Shown in pieces: positions 47,795 through 57,814 of a stretch of 64,000 bases of DNA. A model generated the notes under the pieces. That model made no database searches, had not been told where the DNA came from, and worked only from the letters and a program-made list of their open reading frames with translations. The position numbers and the translations under genes were made by a program. Source of the DNA: Nitrosotalea sp. (lineage in GTDB: Archaea; Thermoproteota; Nitrososphaeria; Nitrososphaerales; Nitrosopumilaceae); NCBI GenBank assembly GCA_025451075.1, contig JANWLA010000025.1, positions 17,193 to 81,192 on the forward strand. Reading direction: 5' to 3'. The stretch's first letter is position 1. Each line of letters begins with the position of its first letter.

Positions 47795-48193
47795 CTATCC
47801 CCCATAACCAGAGTTTCCAACAAAGTTTACACTTGTAGGAGTCCTGTATTCTTGCGTCATGTTGATTCCCTGGTCTGATGTTACATGCACTACATCAAGT
47901 GAGCTTCCATCTGGCGGTGAAAGCGAGATCTTTTCTCCGGGGTTCAGTATTGCAATGACATCTGGTTTTGCAGTGCCTCCATAGTATACGATAACATTTG
48001 TCAAAGCATTAGTACCTGTATTTTTGATGGCTACATGGGTCTCAGTTCCCATCTCGTCTTTTACTATGACTGGATCTATTGATATGTTGTACTTTGCAGA
48101 TGTTGGAATTATTGGCAGAAAACTGAACACTAGAAATATTGTGACTGCTGCAAAACATCCTCCTATTGCTATTGAAAGAATGGGTTTTTTCAA
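47795..48193 (-). CDS. Small membrane-anchored extracytoplasmic protein
   Basis: N-terminal TM followed by beta-rich HVAIKNTGTNALTNVIVYYGG. Confidence 0.6.
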   Translation of the reverse strand: MKKPILSIAIGGCFAAVTIFLVFSFLPIIPTSAKYNISIDPVIVKDEMGTETHVAIKNTGTNALTNVIVYYGGTAKPDVIAILNPGEKISLSPPDGSSLDVVHVTSDQGINMTQEYRTPTSVNFVGNSGYGG

Positions 48194-48334
48194 CTAGTAT
48201 AGTTTGTCATCTAAATATTTCAATTCTGCTGTTGGTGTATTTATCATCAAGTTAGATTTTTCAACTATTTTTACAGCTAGGCACTAGATGTCACTTGGAT
48301 AATCTATAATAAATGGCGACAAACCAATTTTTGC

Positions 48335-48598
48335 ATGTCTGTAGATATATCACTGCCAAATTTTTTAGAATGCAAGACCATCCTTCCAAACGCGTGTTGG
48401 GTTGAGGCACAAAACGACCAAAAAGATGCAATTCTCTTGGTCTCAGTACCATGTGAGGATGTCTCTTCAATTATAACAATAGACATGAATGGAAAACGAA
48501 GCGAGATGTGTTTCTCTATAGGATCCATTGTAAAAATTGAGGACAACAAACTGTACTATAACAAAAATAGGCTTGAAGATTGTGATTCTGAAGAATAG
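48335..48598 (+). CDS. Small hypothetical protein
   Basis: 87-aa ORF. Confidence 0.5.
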   Translation: MSVDISLPNFLECKTILPNACWVEAQNDQKDAILLVSVPCEDVSSIITIDMNGKRSEMCFSIGSIVKIEDNKLYYNKNRLEDCDSEE

Positions 48599-48600
48599 TA

Positions 48601-50145
48601 TTATGCGGTAATCTTGGTCTTGTTCTTAAACCGAATTGCTATGATGTATGCAAAAAATATCACAAATACGGCATTTGCAAGCAGCACAAATGGATTTGTA
48701 AAAGATTCTTGAAATGTTCCATATGATAGAGGGTTGGTCCAAAATGTTCCTGGGGAAAAGTAGATGTTTTGCCAGTATGACATTGAAGTTGCAGCATGTG
48801 CAAATAGTGCACATGCCATAAAAGAAATCTGTATTTTCTTGCTTGAAATATATCTTGCAAAACTCCAAAACCCATATGATGCAATGGCAATAATTGAGAT
48901 CAAAAATGGCAGCATGTATCTTTCAAGTGATAGATCCCTTGCAATCATCAGTGTTGTAAAAAATGTGCTGACAAACCAAATCAAGACAAGTAACTCTGGG
49001 ATACAGTCTTTGAGTTTTCGTATTTTTTGAATGACTAATGTCATCCCAACAAAGAAAAAGATGGTAAGCGGTATGCTGGAATTAGTGGGAGGACTGTTCC
49101 ATCCGAGATTAAACGTAGAGTTGGGATATGCCCCGGGTATTGTATGCTCTATGGGACTTGGAAATAGAGTATAGTGGAATAGTGAGAGCATTCTGGTCGG
49201 CTCTAGTCCTTGAACTGTAGGATATGCAATAAACCACACATCTCGATTGTAATTGTCCATGTCAGACTTGATTGCAGTAACCTCAAGAACTGGATTTTTA
49301 TAAAATTCTGGTTCTGTTAACAAAAAGCCAAGTATTGCAATAATAAAAAATACACCAACTGTCAAGCCGATTTTTAAAACATGTCTTTTATCAACTGGCC
49401 GTCCAGGTTGTCTTTGAGATAGGCCATTCAATAGAATGATACTTGCAAATAAAATTGAAAACTCGACAGATAACAATTTTGAGGTAAATGCGCATCCAAA
49501 TGCAAGACCGCTTAAAACAAGATATTTTATTTTGAGGTGCCCTGTTTTAAAAGAATAAAGCAAGAGCGACATGGCAAGCATGCTAAAAAAGGCATAATGA
49601 ACCTCAGTCATTATTGTTCTACTGTACCACACCCACAGGTTGTAGAACATGAAAAGAAGTGAAAAAACTAGACCGACATTTCTGTTAAAGAGAATTTTTC
49701 CAATGAGAAATACCACCACTATTGAAAGTGCGCCAAATATTGGTGAGAGTGCACGTCCTGCTGCCATCTGGGAAATGGTTGGTGCATGATGAAAATCATA
49801 GCAACTAAACCAGTAGCAAGACCAGTCGTAATAGTTTCCATTGTCCTGGTGCGTAAGGCTGAGTGGAAGGCCAATCAATATCATGCGAAGCGGACTGTAT
49901 GTTGCACCATGTGCGGGAATGTGGTATAGCAAGTTGCAATTGTCTATTGATACCAAACACGGGTTGGCAAGGTCACCGTTGTTAATCAAGTGGATATAGT
50001 TTCCAGCCCATCCAAGATAGTTTATCTCGTCTCCATGTCGTGGCTGTCCTTCCAAATTATACGAGTACATAAGAGTGGCAGCCAAGAATAAAGCAAGAGG
50101 GATTGTGTACCTTGATTTTGTACCAATCACCTGAATCAAACTCAT
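48601..50145 (-). CDS. GT39-type (PMT/ArnT-like) membrane glycosyltransferase
   Basis: Many TMs; RHGDEINYLGWAGNYIHL near N-terminus; extracytoplasmic loops. Confidence 0.75.
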   Translation of the reverse strand: MSLIQVIGTKSRYTIPLALFLAATLMYSYNLEGQPRHGDEINYLGWAGNYIHLINNGDLANPCLVSIDNCNLLYHIPAHGATYSPLRMILIGLPLSLTHQDNGNYYDWSCYWFSCYDFHHAPTISQMAAGRALSPIFGALSIVVVFLIGKILFNRNVGLVFSLLFMFYNLWVWYSRTIMTEVHYAFFSMLAMSLLLYSFKTGHLKIKYLVLSGLAFGCAFTSKLLSVEFSILFASIILLNGLSQRQPGRPVDKRHVLKIGLTVGVFFIIAILGFLLTEPEFYKNPVLEVTAIKSDMDNYNRDVWFIAYPTVQGLEPTRMLSLFHYTLFPSPIEHTIPGAYPNSTFNLGWNSPPTNSSIPLTIFFFVGMTLVIQKIRKLKDCIPELLVLIWFVSTFFTTLMIARDLSLERYMLPFLISIIAIASYGFWSFARYISSKKIQISFMACALFAHAATSMSYWQNIYFSPGTFWTNPLSYGTFQESFTNPFVLLANAVFVIFFAYIIAIRFKNKTKITA

Positions 50146-50244
50146 TTACATGTCTCCATGTCTTTTCATTGTTTTTTGTAATTGATTGATATCTCTATCT
50201 GTTGCACTGCATGTCAGTACGGCATTTGCTAGAAAGATTATCAA

Positions 50245-51282
50245 ATGGGCAAATTTTTCAGAACACTCATGGAGTCGGATGCAAAAACTTGTCAATTAGC
50301 ACCTGACCTGAAAATATCTAGAATTCTAAATGGCATGTGGCAAGTAGCTGGAGGCCATGGTGACATTGATCCCGAGTCTGCAATATCTGAAATGTTTTCG
50401 TACCATGACGCAGGTCTTACCACTTGGGACATGGCAGACATTTATGGTCCTGCAGAAGAATATTTTGGAGAATTTAGAAAAAGACTTGAAAAACAAAGGG
50501 GCAAGGATACAGCAACACAAGTTCAGGCGCTGACAAAATTTGTTCCAAACCCAGGACCCATGACTCGGTCAATAGTTGAGCATTACATAGAAAAATCAAT
50601 CAAGAGGATGAACGTACCATCAATTGATGTACTCCAGTTTCACTGGTGGGATTATACCGATACGGGATACCTTGATGCACTGCACCACCTCACAAATCTT
50701 TGCAATGAGGGAAAGATACGTCACCTTGGACTGACAAATTTTGATACTGATAGAATTGAGATAATGGTAGAGCAAGGATTCAAGATTTTATCAAACCAAG
50801 TTCAGTATTCTATCATAGACCAACGCCCGCAGATCAAGATGGCTCCATTTTGCCAGAAAAACAACATGCATCTTCTTGCATATGGTACTCTCTGTGGAGG
50901 GTTCTTGTCCAAAAAATATCTAGGTGAAACAGAACCTGCACGATCAGACATTGATACGTATAGCTTGCAAAAATACAAGAACATGATTAATGCATGGGGC
51001 GGCTGGAATTTGTTCCAAGAACTCTTGGTAACATTGGATAAAATTGCGACAAAACATGGTTCCAGCATTGCAAATGTTGCTACTAGGTACATATTGGACA
51101 AGCCTGCCGTTGCGGGGGTAATAATTGGAACAAGACTTGGAATCTCTGAAAACAAGTCTGATAATCTAAAAGTCTTTTCATTAAAACTAGATTCTGATGA
51201 CAATGAAAAAATAAATGCAGTCACATCAAAATCCAATGATCTTTTTGATACTATAGGCGATTGCGGCGACGAATATCGATAA
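50245..51282 (+). CDS. Aldo/keto reductase
   Basis: TWDMADIYGPAEEYFGEF...IDVLQFHWWDYTDTGYLDAL...IRHLGLTNFD...VIIGTRLG. Confidence 0.9.
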   Translation: MGKFFRTLMESDAKTCQLAPDLKISRILNGMWQVAGGHGDIDPESAISEMFSYHDAGLTTWDMADIYGPAEEYFGEFRKRLEKQRGKDTATQVQALTKFVPNPGPMTRSIVEHYIEKSIKRMNVPSIDVLQFHWWDYTDTGYLDALHHLTNLCNEGKIRHLGLTNFDTDRIEIMVEQGFKILSNQVQYSIIDQRPQIKMAPFCQKNNMHLLAYGTLCGGFLSKKYLGETEPARSDIDTYSLQKYKNMINAWGGWNLFQELLVTLDKIATKHGSSIANVATRYILDKPAVAGVIIGTRLGISENKSDNLKVFSLKLDSDDNEKINAVTSKSNDLFDTIGDCGDEYR

Positions 51283-51332
51283 AATACACCAAAATCATTT
51301 TCTTAATATTGTCAATGTATGTGACATGATTT

Positions 51333-52403
51333 GTGAAAGCTCTAGTCTATGAACAATACGCCCCTGATGATGATTATAAAAAAATTCTAAAGATAATGGA
51401 TGTGCCAGATCCAAAGCCAAAACCAAACGAGGTGGTCTTCAAGGTTATAGTTGCAGGGCTAAACCACGATGACATTTGGGGAATGCGTGGAAAACCAATA
51501 CTGATACCAATGCCGCATATTTCTGGAACTGATGCAGCAGGCCAAGTTACTGCAGTGGGCGAAGATGTCACCACAATTAAGGTTGGAGACAGGGTTGTCT
51601 CTCATGGTAACCTGTCTTGCCGAGTCTGTGTTGCATGCACTGAAGGCCGTGAATATGATTGCAGGTATAGAAAAATCTGGGGTTTTCAAACTGGCCCGCT
51701 GTGGGGAGGATATTGCGAATATGCACACCTGCCTGAGGTAAATGTAGTAAAAATTCCAGATGGTGTATCGTATGAAGATGCAGCAGCTGCTTCTATGACA
51801 ATGACAACATCATGGCACATGCTTGTGGGCCGGGCAAAAATCAAGCCAGGCCAAACCGTACTCATTATGGGCGGGGGTTCTGGGATGGGTACATTTGGAA
51901 TTCAAATCGCCAAGCTTTATGGTTGCGATGTAATTGCAACTGCAAGCCAGAGCAAGCTAGAAGAATGTCTCAAGCTTGGCGCAGACTTTGCAGTAGACCA
52001 CAGAAAAGAAGATTGGAACAAGCAAGTCTTTGCAATTTCAAAGGACTTGGCAAAAACAAAGCAATCAAGTCCTGGTATTGATGTAATCTTTGAGCATATT
52101 GGAGGATCACACTGGAACAAGGAACTTGCCTTGCTAAAATATGGTGCAACTCTTGTTACAACTGGCGCTACTACAGGATATGATGTAACCTCTGATCTGC
52201 GACACATATTTTTCAAAGGCACTAGCATCTTGGGTTCAACACAGGGAACACGCGCCGAGCTTGAATCTGGAATCTTTTGGATGTCAAAGGGAAAAATAAA
52301 ATCGATTGTTGACTCTGTCTATACTTTTGAAAATGCAGTAGAGGCCCACACAAAAATGCTCAAGGGAGATTTGTTTGGGAAAATACTGATGAAACCTGCA
52401 TGA
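51333..52403 (+). CDS. Zinc-type MDR alcohol dehydrogenase
   Basis: GTDAAGQVTAVGEDVTTIKVGDRVV; CRVCVACTEGREYDCRYRKIWG; LIMGGGSGMGTFGIQIAKLYG. Confidence 0.9.
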   Translation: MKALVYEQYAPDDDYKKILKIMDVPDPKPKPNEVVFKVIVAGLNHDDIWGMRGKPILIPMPHISGTDAAGQVTAVGEDVTTIKVGDRVVSHGNLSCRVCVACTEGREYDCRYRKIWGFQTGPLWGGYCEYAHLPEVNVVKIPDGVSYEDAAAASMTMTTSWHMLVGRAKIKPGQTVLIMGGGSGMGTFGIQIAKLYGCDVIATASQSKLEECLKLGADFAVDHRKEDWNKQVFAISKDLAKTKQSSPGIDVIFEHIGGSHWNKELALLKYGATLVTTGATTGYDVTSDLRHIFFKGTSILGSTQGTRAELESGIFWMSKGKIKSIVDSVYTFENAVEAHTKMLKGDLFGKILMKPA

Positions 52404-52419
52404 CATATTTGATTACCAT

Positions 52420-53190
52420 ATGTTTTTAGACTACAATATATCACATAGACTGTTGACATACAAATTGCTTGGCAGTCTTGTAATGCTCTTGATTTTTAGT
52501 GTAACACTATTGCCTCTGACACAGACTGTATATGCACAAACCCCTACAAACACCATGGATGTATCCACAAAAGGCATCGTATCTGCAAGCAGCAACTTTC
52601 ATGGTGTAGTAATGTGGACAATCATCAATGGCGACAAGGGTACCATAATAATCCAGTCTCCTGTGGGACGCGCAATGGTGCATGTTTCAATATCTCCAAG
52701 CACTGCTTGTGATTCAACCATGCCAATTTGCTTATTTTCAACTGTCACTGATGCTGGAAATAATGGTGTATTCAATGTCGGCGATACTTCACGATTTGCA
52801 TTTGATCTTGGTGCAAAAAAAGAATCAGTCTCACTACTTACTGGAGTCTTGGCTGGATTTGATGTATCACTTGACCTTTCCAAAACATGGAGCAAAGATA
52901 CTGCACTTTTGCCAGTCAACTCTACTATTGCAAACCCTGCGTCAGTCTACTGTGTTAGCCATGGTGGAAAATTGACCATGCAGACAACGCCTGCAGGCCA
53001 AACTGGCATCTGCACATTTCCTAACGGTTCTCAATGCGAAGAATGGAGTTATCTTAAAGGAACCTGTTCTCCCACTACTGGCGTGAATTCAACTAGCTCT
53101 GGCAGCATAAACTCTACTGCAACAAACACTACTCCACGACACCTTACCTTGTCCTTGAATGAATCCGTGGGTATTTCAATAAAGAACTAG
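52420..53190 (+). CDS. Exported protein with DUF333 (hemolysin-type) domain
   Basis: Signal peptide; NPASVYCVSHGGKLTMQTTPAGQTGICTFPNGSQCEEWSYLKGTC. Confidence 0.8.
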   Translation: MFLDYNISHRLLTYKLLGSLVMLLIFSVTLLPLTQTVYAQTPTNTMDVSTKGIVSASSNFHGVVMWTIINGDKGTIIIQSPVGRAMVHVSISPSTACDSTMPICLFSTVTDAGNNGVFNVGDTSRFAFDLGAKKESVSLLTGVLAGFDVSLDLSKTWSKDTALLPVNSTIANPASVYCVSHGGKLTMQTTPAGQTGICTFPNGSQCEEWSYLKGTCSPTTGVNSTSSGSINSTATNTTPRHLTLSLNESVGISIKN

Positions 53191-53256
53191 CGCCATTTTA
53201 CTAGTCTAAAAAAAATTACTTTAGATCCACGCACAAATTGAATAAATGTTGATGTG

Positions 53257-53421
53257 CTACGAACGGCTTCGCTTGGCCTTTTGATTCTTGCTTACAAGTT
53301 GCATTAGAAATATGCTATTGTCAAGTGATGGGTCTTCTTGCTTTGCTTTTTTCATTGCTTTTGCAAACTGCTCAAAGGCGCCGACTTTTACGGTAATTGT
53401 CTTGTATTCCTTTCTTGGCAT
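53257..53421 (-). CDS. 54-aa putative ribbon-helix-helix-like protein
   Basis: MPRKEYKTITVKVGAFEQFAKAMKKAKQEDPSLDNSIFLMQLVSKNQKAKRSRS; below ORF-track cut-off. Confidence 0.6.
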   Translation of the reverse strand: MPRKEYKTITVKVGAFEQFAKAMKKAKQEDPSLDNSIFLMQLVSKNQKAKRSRS

Positions 53422-53549
53422 GATTTTCTTCGTCCGGTACAGTTGATAAGTCTTGTGTAGAATTTTTCTATAAAATTATAACAATATTGCCTAAAATGTG
53501 AAAAAATGACACTGCGATTGCCTTAAACAGAAAATGTACGGTATGGGTG

Positions 53550-55730
53550 TTAAATGATAACTCTTCTTGAGAATATTATAACTGGGATAAATGCCATGAC
53601 AAAGGCAATTAGCGCAATTGGAAATTCCGGTACTGCCGTTGTTCCATAGATTGTTATATACTGTGTATTTGCAGGAAATGACACTGCAAGTGTTCTATAT
53701 GATGTAGTCTTGGTTTCAGTAAACTGGGCAATGCTTTTGTCAACTGTTACAATGTATGTATCATCTGTTCCATCAAGTTTCTTTGCATCCACCATGTTTC
53801 TTGGAATCTGGACAGATAATGTTCCAGGACTGGACGATTTTAGACTGATGTTCAAAGAGAATGTTCCCTGGTTTACGCCAATGCCTAGTATCTGGCCTCC
53901 GGTGATTTGATAGCTAATCGTTGAGGTGGTATTCAAAACAGGAATCACGCCCTGAGATTGTTGCTGTATTGGCGGAGGAGTGGATTGTACTGGTGTCTGA
54001 GAGTCTGATTGGGTTGTCACAGAGGTTTGGTTTGAGGGCTGGCTGGTACCTACGCTGCTTACTGAAGATACACGATAATAGTAAGTTGTACCGGTTAAAA
54101 GTCCTGATTTGATAAATGATGTTTGAACTCCTGTGTTTGAAGTGATTATGTACCATGTGTCGGTTGCTCCTGTCTTTGATTCAATTTTGAATCCTGTTAC
54201 AGGGAGTTTTCCATTGTTTGATGGCAATTTCCATGAAATCTGTACCGTATCATGGGAGATTAGTGTTGCATTAACATCTGCTGGAGGATCTGGTAGTGCT
54301 TGATTTTGTTGTGGTGTTGAAGTTGGCGGTGGTTGACTAGTTGAGCCTGGTGCAGATGATGTGCTTGTGGGTGTGACAGATGCAAGAGGGGATGGATTAG
54401 TCTGGGATCCTCCTGATAATAATGCAGTTACAGCAAAAGTGTATGTCTTACCTGTTGTAAGGTTTGGAACTGTATAGCTTCCAACATTGCTTCCAACCTG
54501 GTCCACTGGAAGAAAGTTACCGTTTATCACTTGATCAATTTTGTACCCGTTGATGACCTGACCATACGTCTGGGATGGTGCAATCCATGATAATTGCGCA
54601 CTGGTTGGAGATACTGCAATGATGGTTGTAACAGTTGGAGTTTGTGTGTCTTCTGGTTGTACTGTTATGACATTGGATGGATTTCCAGCACCAATTGAAT
54701 TGATGGCAGTTACACGATATGAATAACTTGTTCCTGTAACAAGCCCGCTGTGAATGTATCCAGTCTGCGAGTTGCCAGTATTTGCAACAAGTACAATGTA
54801 TGCAGATGTCCCGTTGGTGTATTCTATCTTGTATCCTGTAATTGCAGATCCTCCATCATTTGCAGGAGCAGTCCATGACAAGCTTACACTTGTAGCAGAT
54901 GAAGGATTTGCACTAAGTGTGGGTGAGCCTGGAACCGTAAGAACCTGTGTTAGTGTGGTAGTTGCAATGTTTGATGAATTGCTCATACCAATGGAGTTTA
55001 TTGCAAAAACTCTGTAAGAGTATGTATGACCTACTTGTAGTCCTGTATGGGAATATGCCGTAAATGAACTACCAGAGTTTGCAACAATATTAGTAAAGTT
55101 TCCAGAATCAAGACTGTAATCTATCTTGTATCCTGATACAGTCGGTCCTCCATTGGATGGGGGTGCACCCCATGAGAGATTTATCTGGGTTGAGGAATAT
55201 GTTGATGCCACAAGATTTTGTGGTGGATTTGGAGCAATATTTTGTGGTGGTGCAGAGCTACTAGTTGGAGTGGCCAGAACGTCTGGTGATGGGCTGCCAG
55301 TGCCATCTATGTTTATGGCAGAGACCCTGTAAATGTAGGTCTTGCCTGTAATTAGACCGGTGTGAGTGTATGTTGTAACGTTATTCAGTGTAACAAGAGT
55401 CTGGTATGTTGTATTTGGAACAACCCTGTAATCGATTTCATATCCTGTGATTGGTGATCCTCCATTGTTCTGAGGGGGACTCCAGTTTATGATTATACTT
55501 GTGGGAGATATTGCACTTGCCGTAACACCTACTGGCTGGTCCGGTGCATTTGCAGTTTGAGCAAATGACTGGCCACAAAGAAAACCAATACTTGTCCCAA
55601 GTATTGCAGATACTATCAATATGTTTACAAAATGACCCTGATAATTTCTTGCATTTTTACCCTGCCCCAACAACACAAAACGTTGTTTTTTATCATTGAT
55701 AAGTTGTATGGGGAAAGTTTTTTGGATCAT
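53550..55730 (-). CDS. Exported fibronectin type III repeat protein with PEF-type C-terminal tail
   Basis: Repeats of 'P..P.......S...I.WS.P...GG..ITGY.I.Y' and 'TGLTGK.Y.YRV.A.N..G'; C-terminal AVPEFPIALIAFVMAFIPVIIFSRR. Confidence 0.9.
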   Translation of the reverse strand: MIQKTFPIQLINDKKQRFVLLGQGKNARNYQGHFVNILIVSAILGTSIGFLCGQSFAQTANAPDQPVGVTASAISPTSIIINWSPPQNNGGSPITGYEIDYRVVPNTTYQTLVTLNNVTTYTHTGLITGKTYIYRVSAINIDGTGSPSPDVLATPTSSSAPPQNIAPNPPQNLVASTYSSTQINLSWGAPPSNGGPTVSGYKIDYSLDSGNFTNIVANSGSSFTAYSHTGLQVGHTYSYRVFAINSIGMSNSSNIATTTLTQVLTVPGSPTLSANPSSATSVSLSWTAPANDGGSAITGYKIEYTNGTSAYIVLVANTGNSQTGYIHSGLVTGTSYSYRVTAINSIGAGNPSNVITVQPEDTQTPTVTTIIAVSPTSAQLSWIAPSQTYGQVINGYKIDQVINGNFLPVDQVGSNVGSYTVPNLTTGKTYTFAVTALLSGGSQTNPSPLASVTPTSTSSAPGSTSQPPPTSTPQQNQALPDPPADVNATLISHDTVQISWKLPSNNGKLPVTGFKIESKTGATDTWYIITSNTGVQTSFIKSGLLTGTTYYYRVSSVSSVGTSQPSNQTSVTTQSDSQTPVQSTPPPIQQQSQGVIPVLNTTSTISYQITGGQILGIGVNQGTFSLNISLKSSSPGTLSVQIPRNMVDAKKLDGTDDTYIVTVDKSIAQFTETKTTSYRTLAVSFPANTQYITIYGTTAVPEFPIALIAFVMAFIPVIIFSRRVII

Positions 55731-55929
55731 TCCATGAAAAGAATTTTGACAAAGATACGGTACTGGAGTGACCCAGTTAATTCTACATCGAAAATTCTGG
55801 TGTTATATTATCACAACTTACACTCAGATGTCATATACCTTTTAGTCAAATCTACAAACACCCAACTTTTTTTTAAATGAATGGTCACATGAAACCACGG
55901 ACAAATATTGTACATATGATGGTCTCAAA

Positions 55930-56619
55930 GTGGATGAGGATCTGAGCAAATCATGTAAATTATGTGGATATGTGTATTGCATGGATCACCTCTTGCCAAC
56001 AAGGCACAAGTGTGCAATGCTTCAAAATGTGGAATATGTTAAAGCAGAATCATTTCCAACTGATTCAGAACCTGTATCTCCTGATGGACTCAGGGAAACA
56101 CCTGTGGATACAGTAAATGCTGCAACAATATCTAATGTGGAAAAAGTAAATGTGCTTGTATCGCCCACTGTGGAGGACGTCTATTGGTTATCTGACTGTC
56201 TAAAAGATGCGCAAAATGCGATAGTTGAATATCATGACGAAAAACCAGATGACCGAAACTTTGTGGACTGTACAAAGTTTTTTGCAAACAAAACTTTTGG
56301 TGTAAAGATACAAAACAATGGTAATGCCTCCGGTGATATCAATTTGATAAGGGATCTGCCAAGTCAACCATCATACAAGATATGCATCCATGATATGCTC
56401 AAAGATGATACCCGCGACAATAGAAGGATGGTGACAGTCATAATCATTCACCAGTTGTTACATGCAATTCATCCATCACGAATGCATGATTCCATGCTTG
56501 GACAAAAGGGAATAAACAAACTAGAGCATGAAATTGCAAACAGAGCAAGTTACCATGATGCATTGCTGAATCTAGAAAGCCTGCACCAGAGCGGAAAAGT
56601 ACATTTCTGCAATGTCTGA
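55930..56619 (+). CDS. AN1-like zinc finger fused to a zincin-like domain with HQxxH
   Basis: CKLCGYVYCMDHLLPTRHKC; IIIHQLLHAIHPSRMHD; same frame continues upstream (...NEWSHETTDKYCTYDGLK), start uncertain. Confidence 0.6.
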   Translation: MDEDLSKSCKLCGYVYCMDHLLPTRHKCAMLQNVEYVKAESFPTDSEPVSPDGLRETPVDTVNAATISNVEKVNVLVSPTVEDVYWLSDCLKDAQNAIVEYHDEKPDDRNFVDCTKFFANKTFGVKIQNNGNASGDINLIRDLPSQPSYKICIHDMLKDDTRDNRRMVTVIIIHQLLHAIHPSRMHDSMLGQKGINKLEHEIANRASYHDALLNLESLHQSGKVHFCNV

Positions 56620-56622
56620 ATT

Positions 56623-56937
56623 TTAATATTTTTTCTTTAATTCTCTTAGCTCATCGTATTCTTCTTGAGGTGTCTTCTTGCTTGACTTGGTACCTGGTTT
56701 GTTTCTTGGCCTTGACCTTACCATGCAGTTACAACAGTTGCAATACAAATCAAAGGTATCATCAGTTGCAGGCTTGTCTTCTTTGTCATGGCATGCCTCT
56801 CTTGACATAAAGACTCCGCATATCTGGCATCGCACTTGGCCTGATAAATAACGACTAGAACCATCTCTTGGTTTTCTGACCTTGTGTTCTTTGCACAGTC
56901 CTTTGCAAATGCCCTTGTCTTTATTCATAGGTAACAC
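56623..56937 (-). CDS. Cys-rich zinc-binding protein
   Basis: CQICGVFM...YCNCCNCMVRSRPRNKPGTKSSKK. Confidence 0.6.
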   Translation of the reverse strand: MLPMNKDKGICKGLCKEHKVRKPRDGSSRYLSGQVRCQICGVFMSREACHDKEDKPATDDTFDLYCNCCNCMVRSRPRNKPGTKSSKKTPQEEYDELRELKKKY

Positions 56938-57179
56938 TTGGCATGGGAGAATAAATTCTCATGCATTGATTTTCTATTCTATTGTAAAGCCACAATCTGA
57001 ACAAATCGACATGGATTCTACCAAATGTATGGTTTCACAATTTGCACATGTAATCATGTTGTAGTATACTATGAGTCTGCCTTGCCTACACTTGATGTCT
57101 AAAGAATTACATTAAATGTTAAAATTAATTTCAAACCCTGACCTTGGGCATAAACATGTATTTTGAAAACTTATAATCT

Positions 57180-57596
57180 CTAATGGATATTTTCTGCAAT
57201 TCTTCCAGTCAATCCATACGTTATCTCCATAATTCTCTCAATGTCGATTGGCTTTTCAATTATGATGTTTGCATTACAGTTGTCTAAGAGTGCTTTTTCC
57301 TGGTTTGAGCCTGTGACCAAAACCACTTTTGCATTAGAGTCGAACTCTCTGATTTTGCTTAATGCATAAAATCCATCATGAACTGGCATTTTTGCATCAA
57401 GAAAAACAATGTCTGGGCGATGTATCTGATATAGTTCAACTGCCTCTTCTCCATTTGAGCCTGTTTGGGCTACTTTGATTCCACGAATCTTGAGCAACTC
57501 TACGAAAAGATCTCGTAATTCCTTGTTATCATCAATGACTATTGCACTGATTGGGGCGTTGTTCTTGTTTTGGTGCTCTTTGGTACTGTGTGACAC
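57180..57596 (-). CDS. Single-domain response regulator
   Basis: AIVIDDNKEL...IVFLDAKMPVHDGFYAL...VTGSN...IEKPI. Confidence 0.9.
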   Translation of the reverse strand: MSHSTKEHQNKNNAPISAIVIDDNKELRDLFVELLKIRGIKVAQTGSNGEEAVELYQIHRPDIVFLDAKMPVHDGFYALSKIREFDSNAKVVLVTGSNQEKALLDNCNANIIIEKPIDIERIMEITYGLTGRIAENIH

Positions 57597-57814
57597 TAGA
57601 TCTGGTATTGGTTTTATGTTATATTAGATCCACATTATTTTTAATGAACAAACCGGGCATGATTGCACCTGATTTTTCCATTACGCAAATATTTTCTACA
57701 GGTTTGTTCATCCCAAAGAAGCTACTGGTTTATTGATACACTTGCAATAAATCATTCATGTATGATGCGCATCGTTTTTATCTTTTTAGAAGATATCATG
57801 AGGTAGCTTGAGAA

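Noticed and set aside
53550-55730. DNA tandem repeat/phase-variation cassette in the FN3 gene
   Set aside because: FN3 units are diverged at nucleotide level; ordinary protein-domain repetition rather than a recombining repeat
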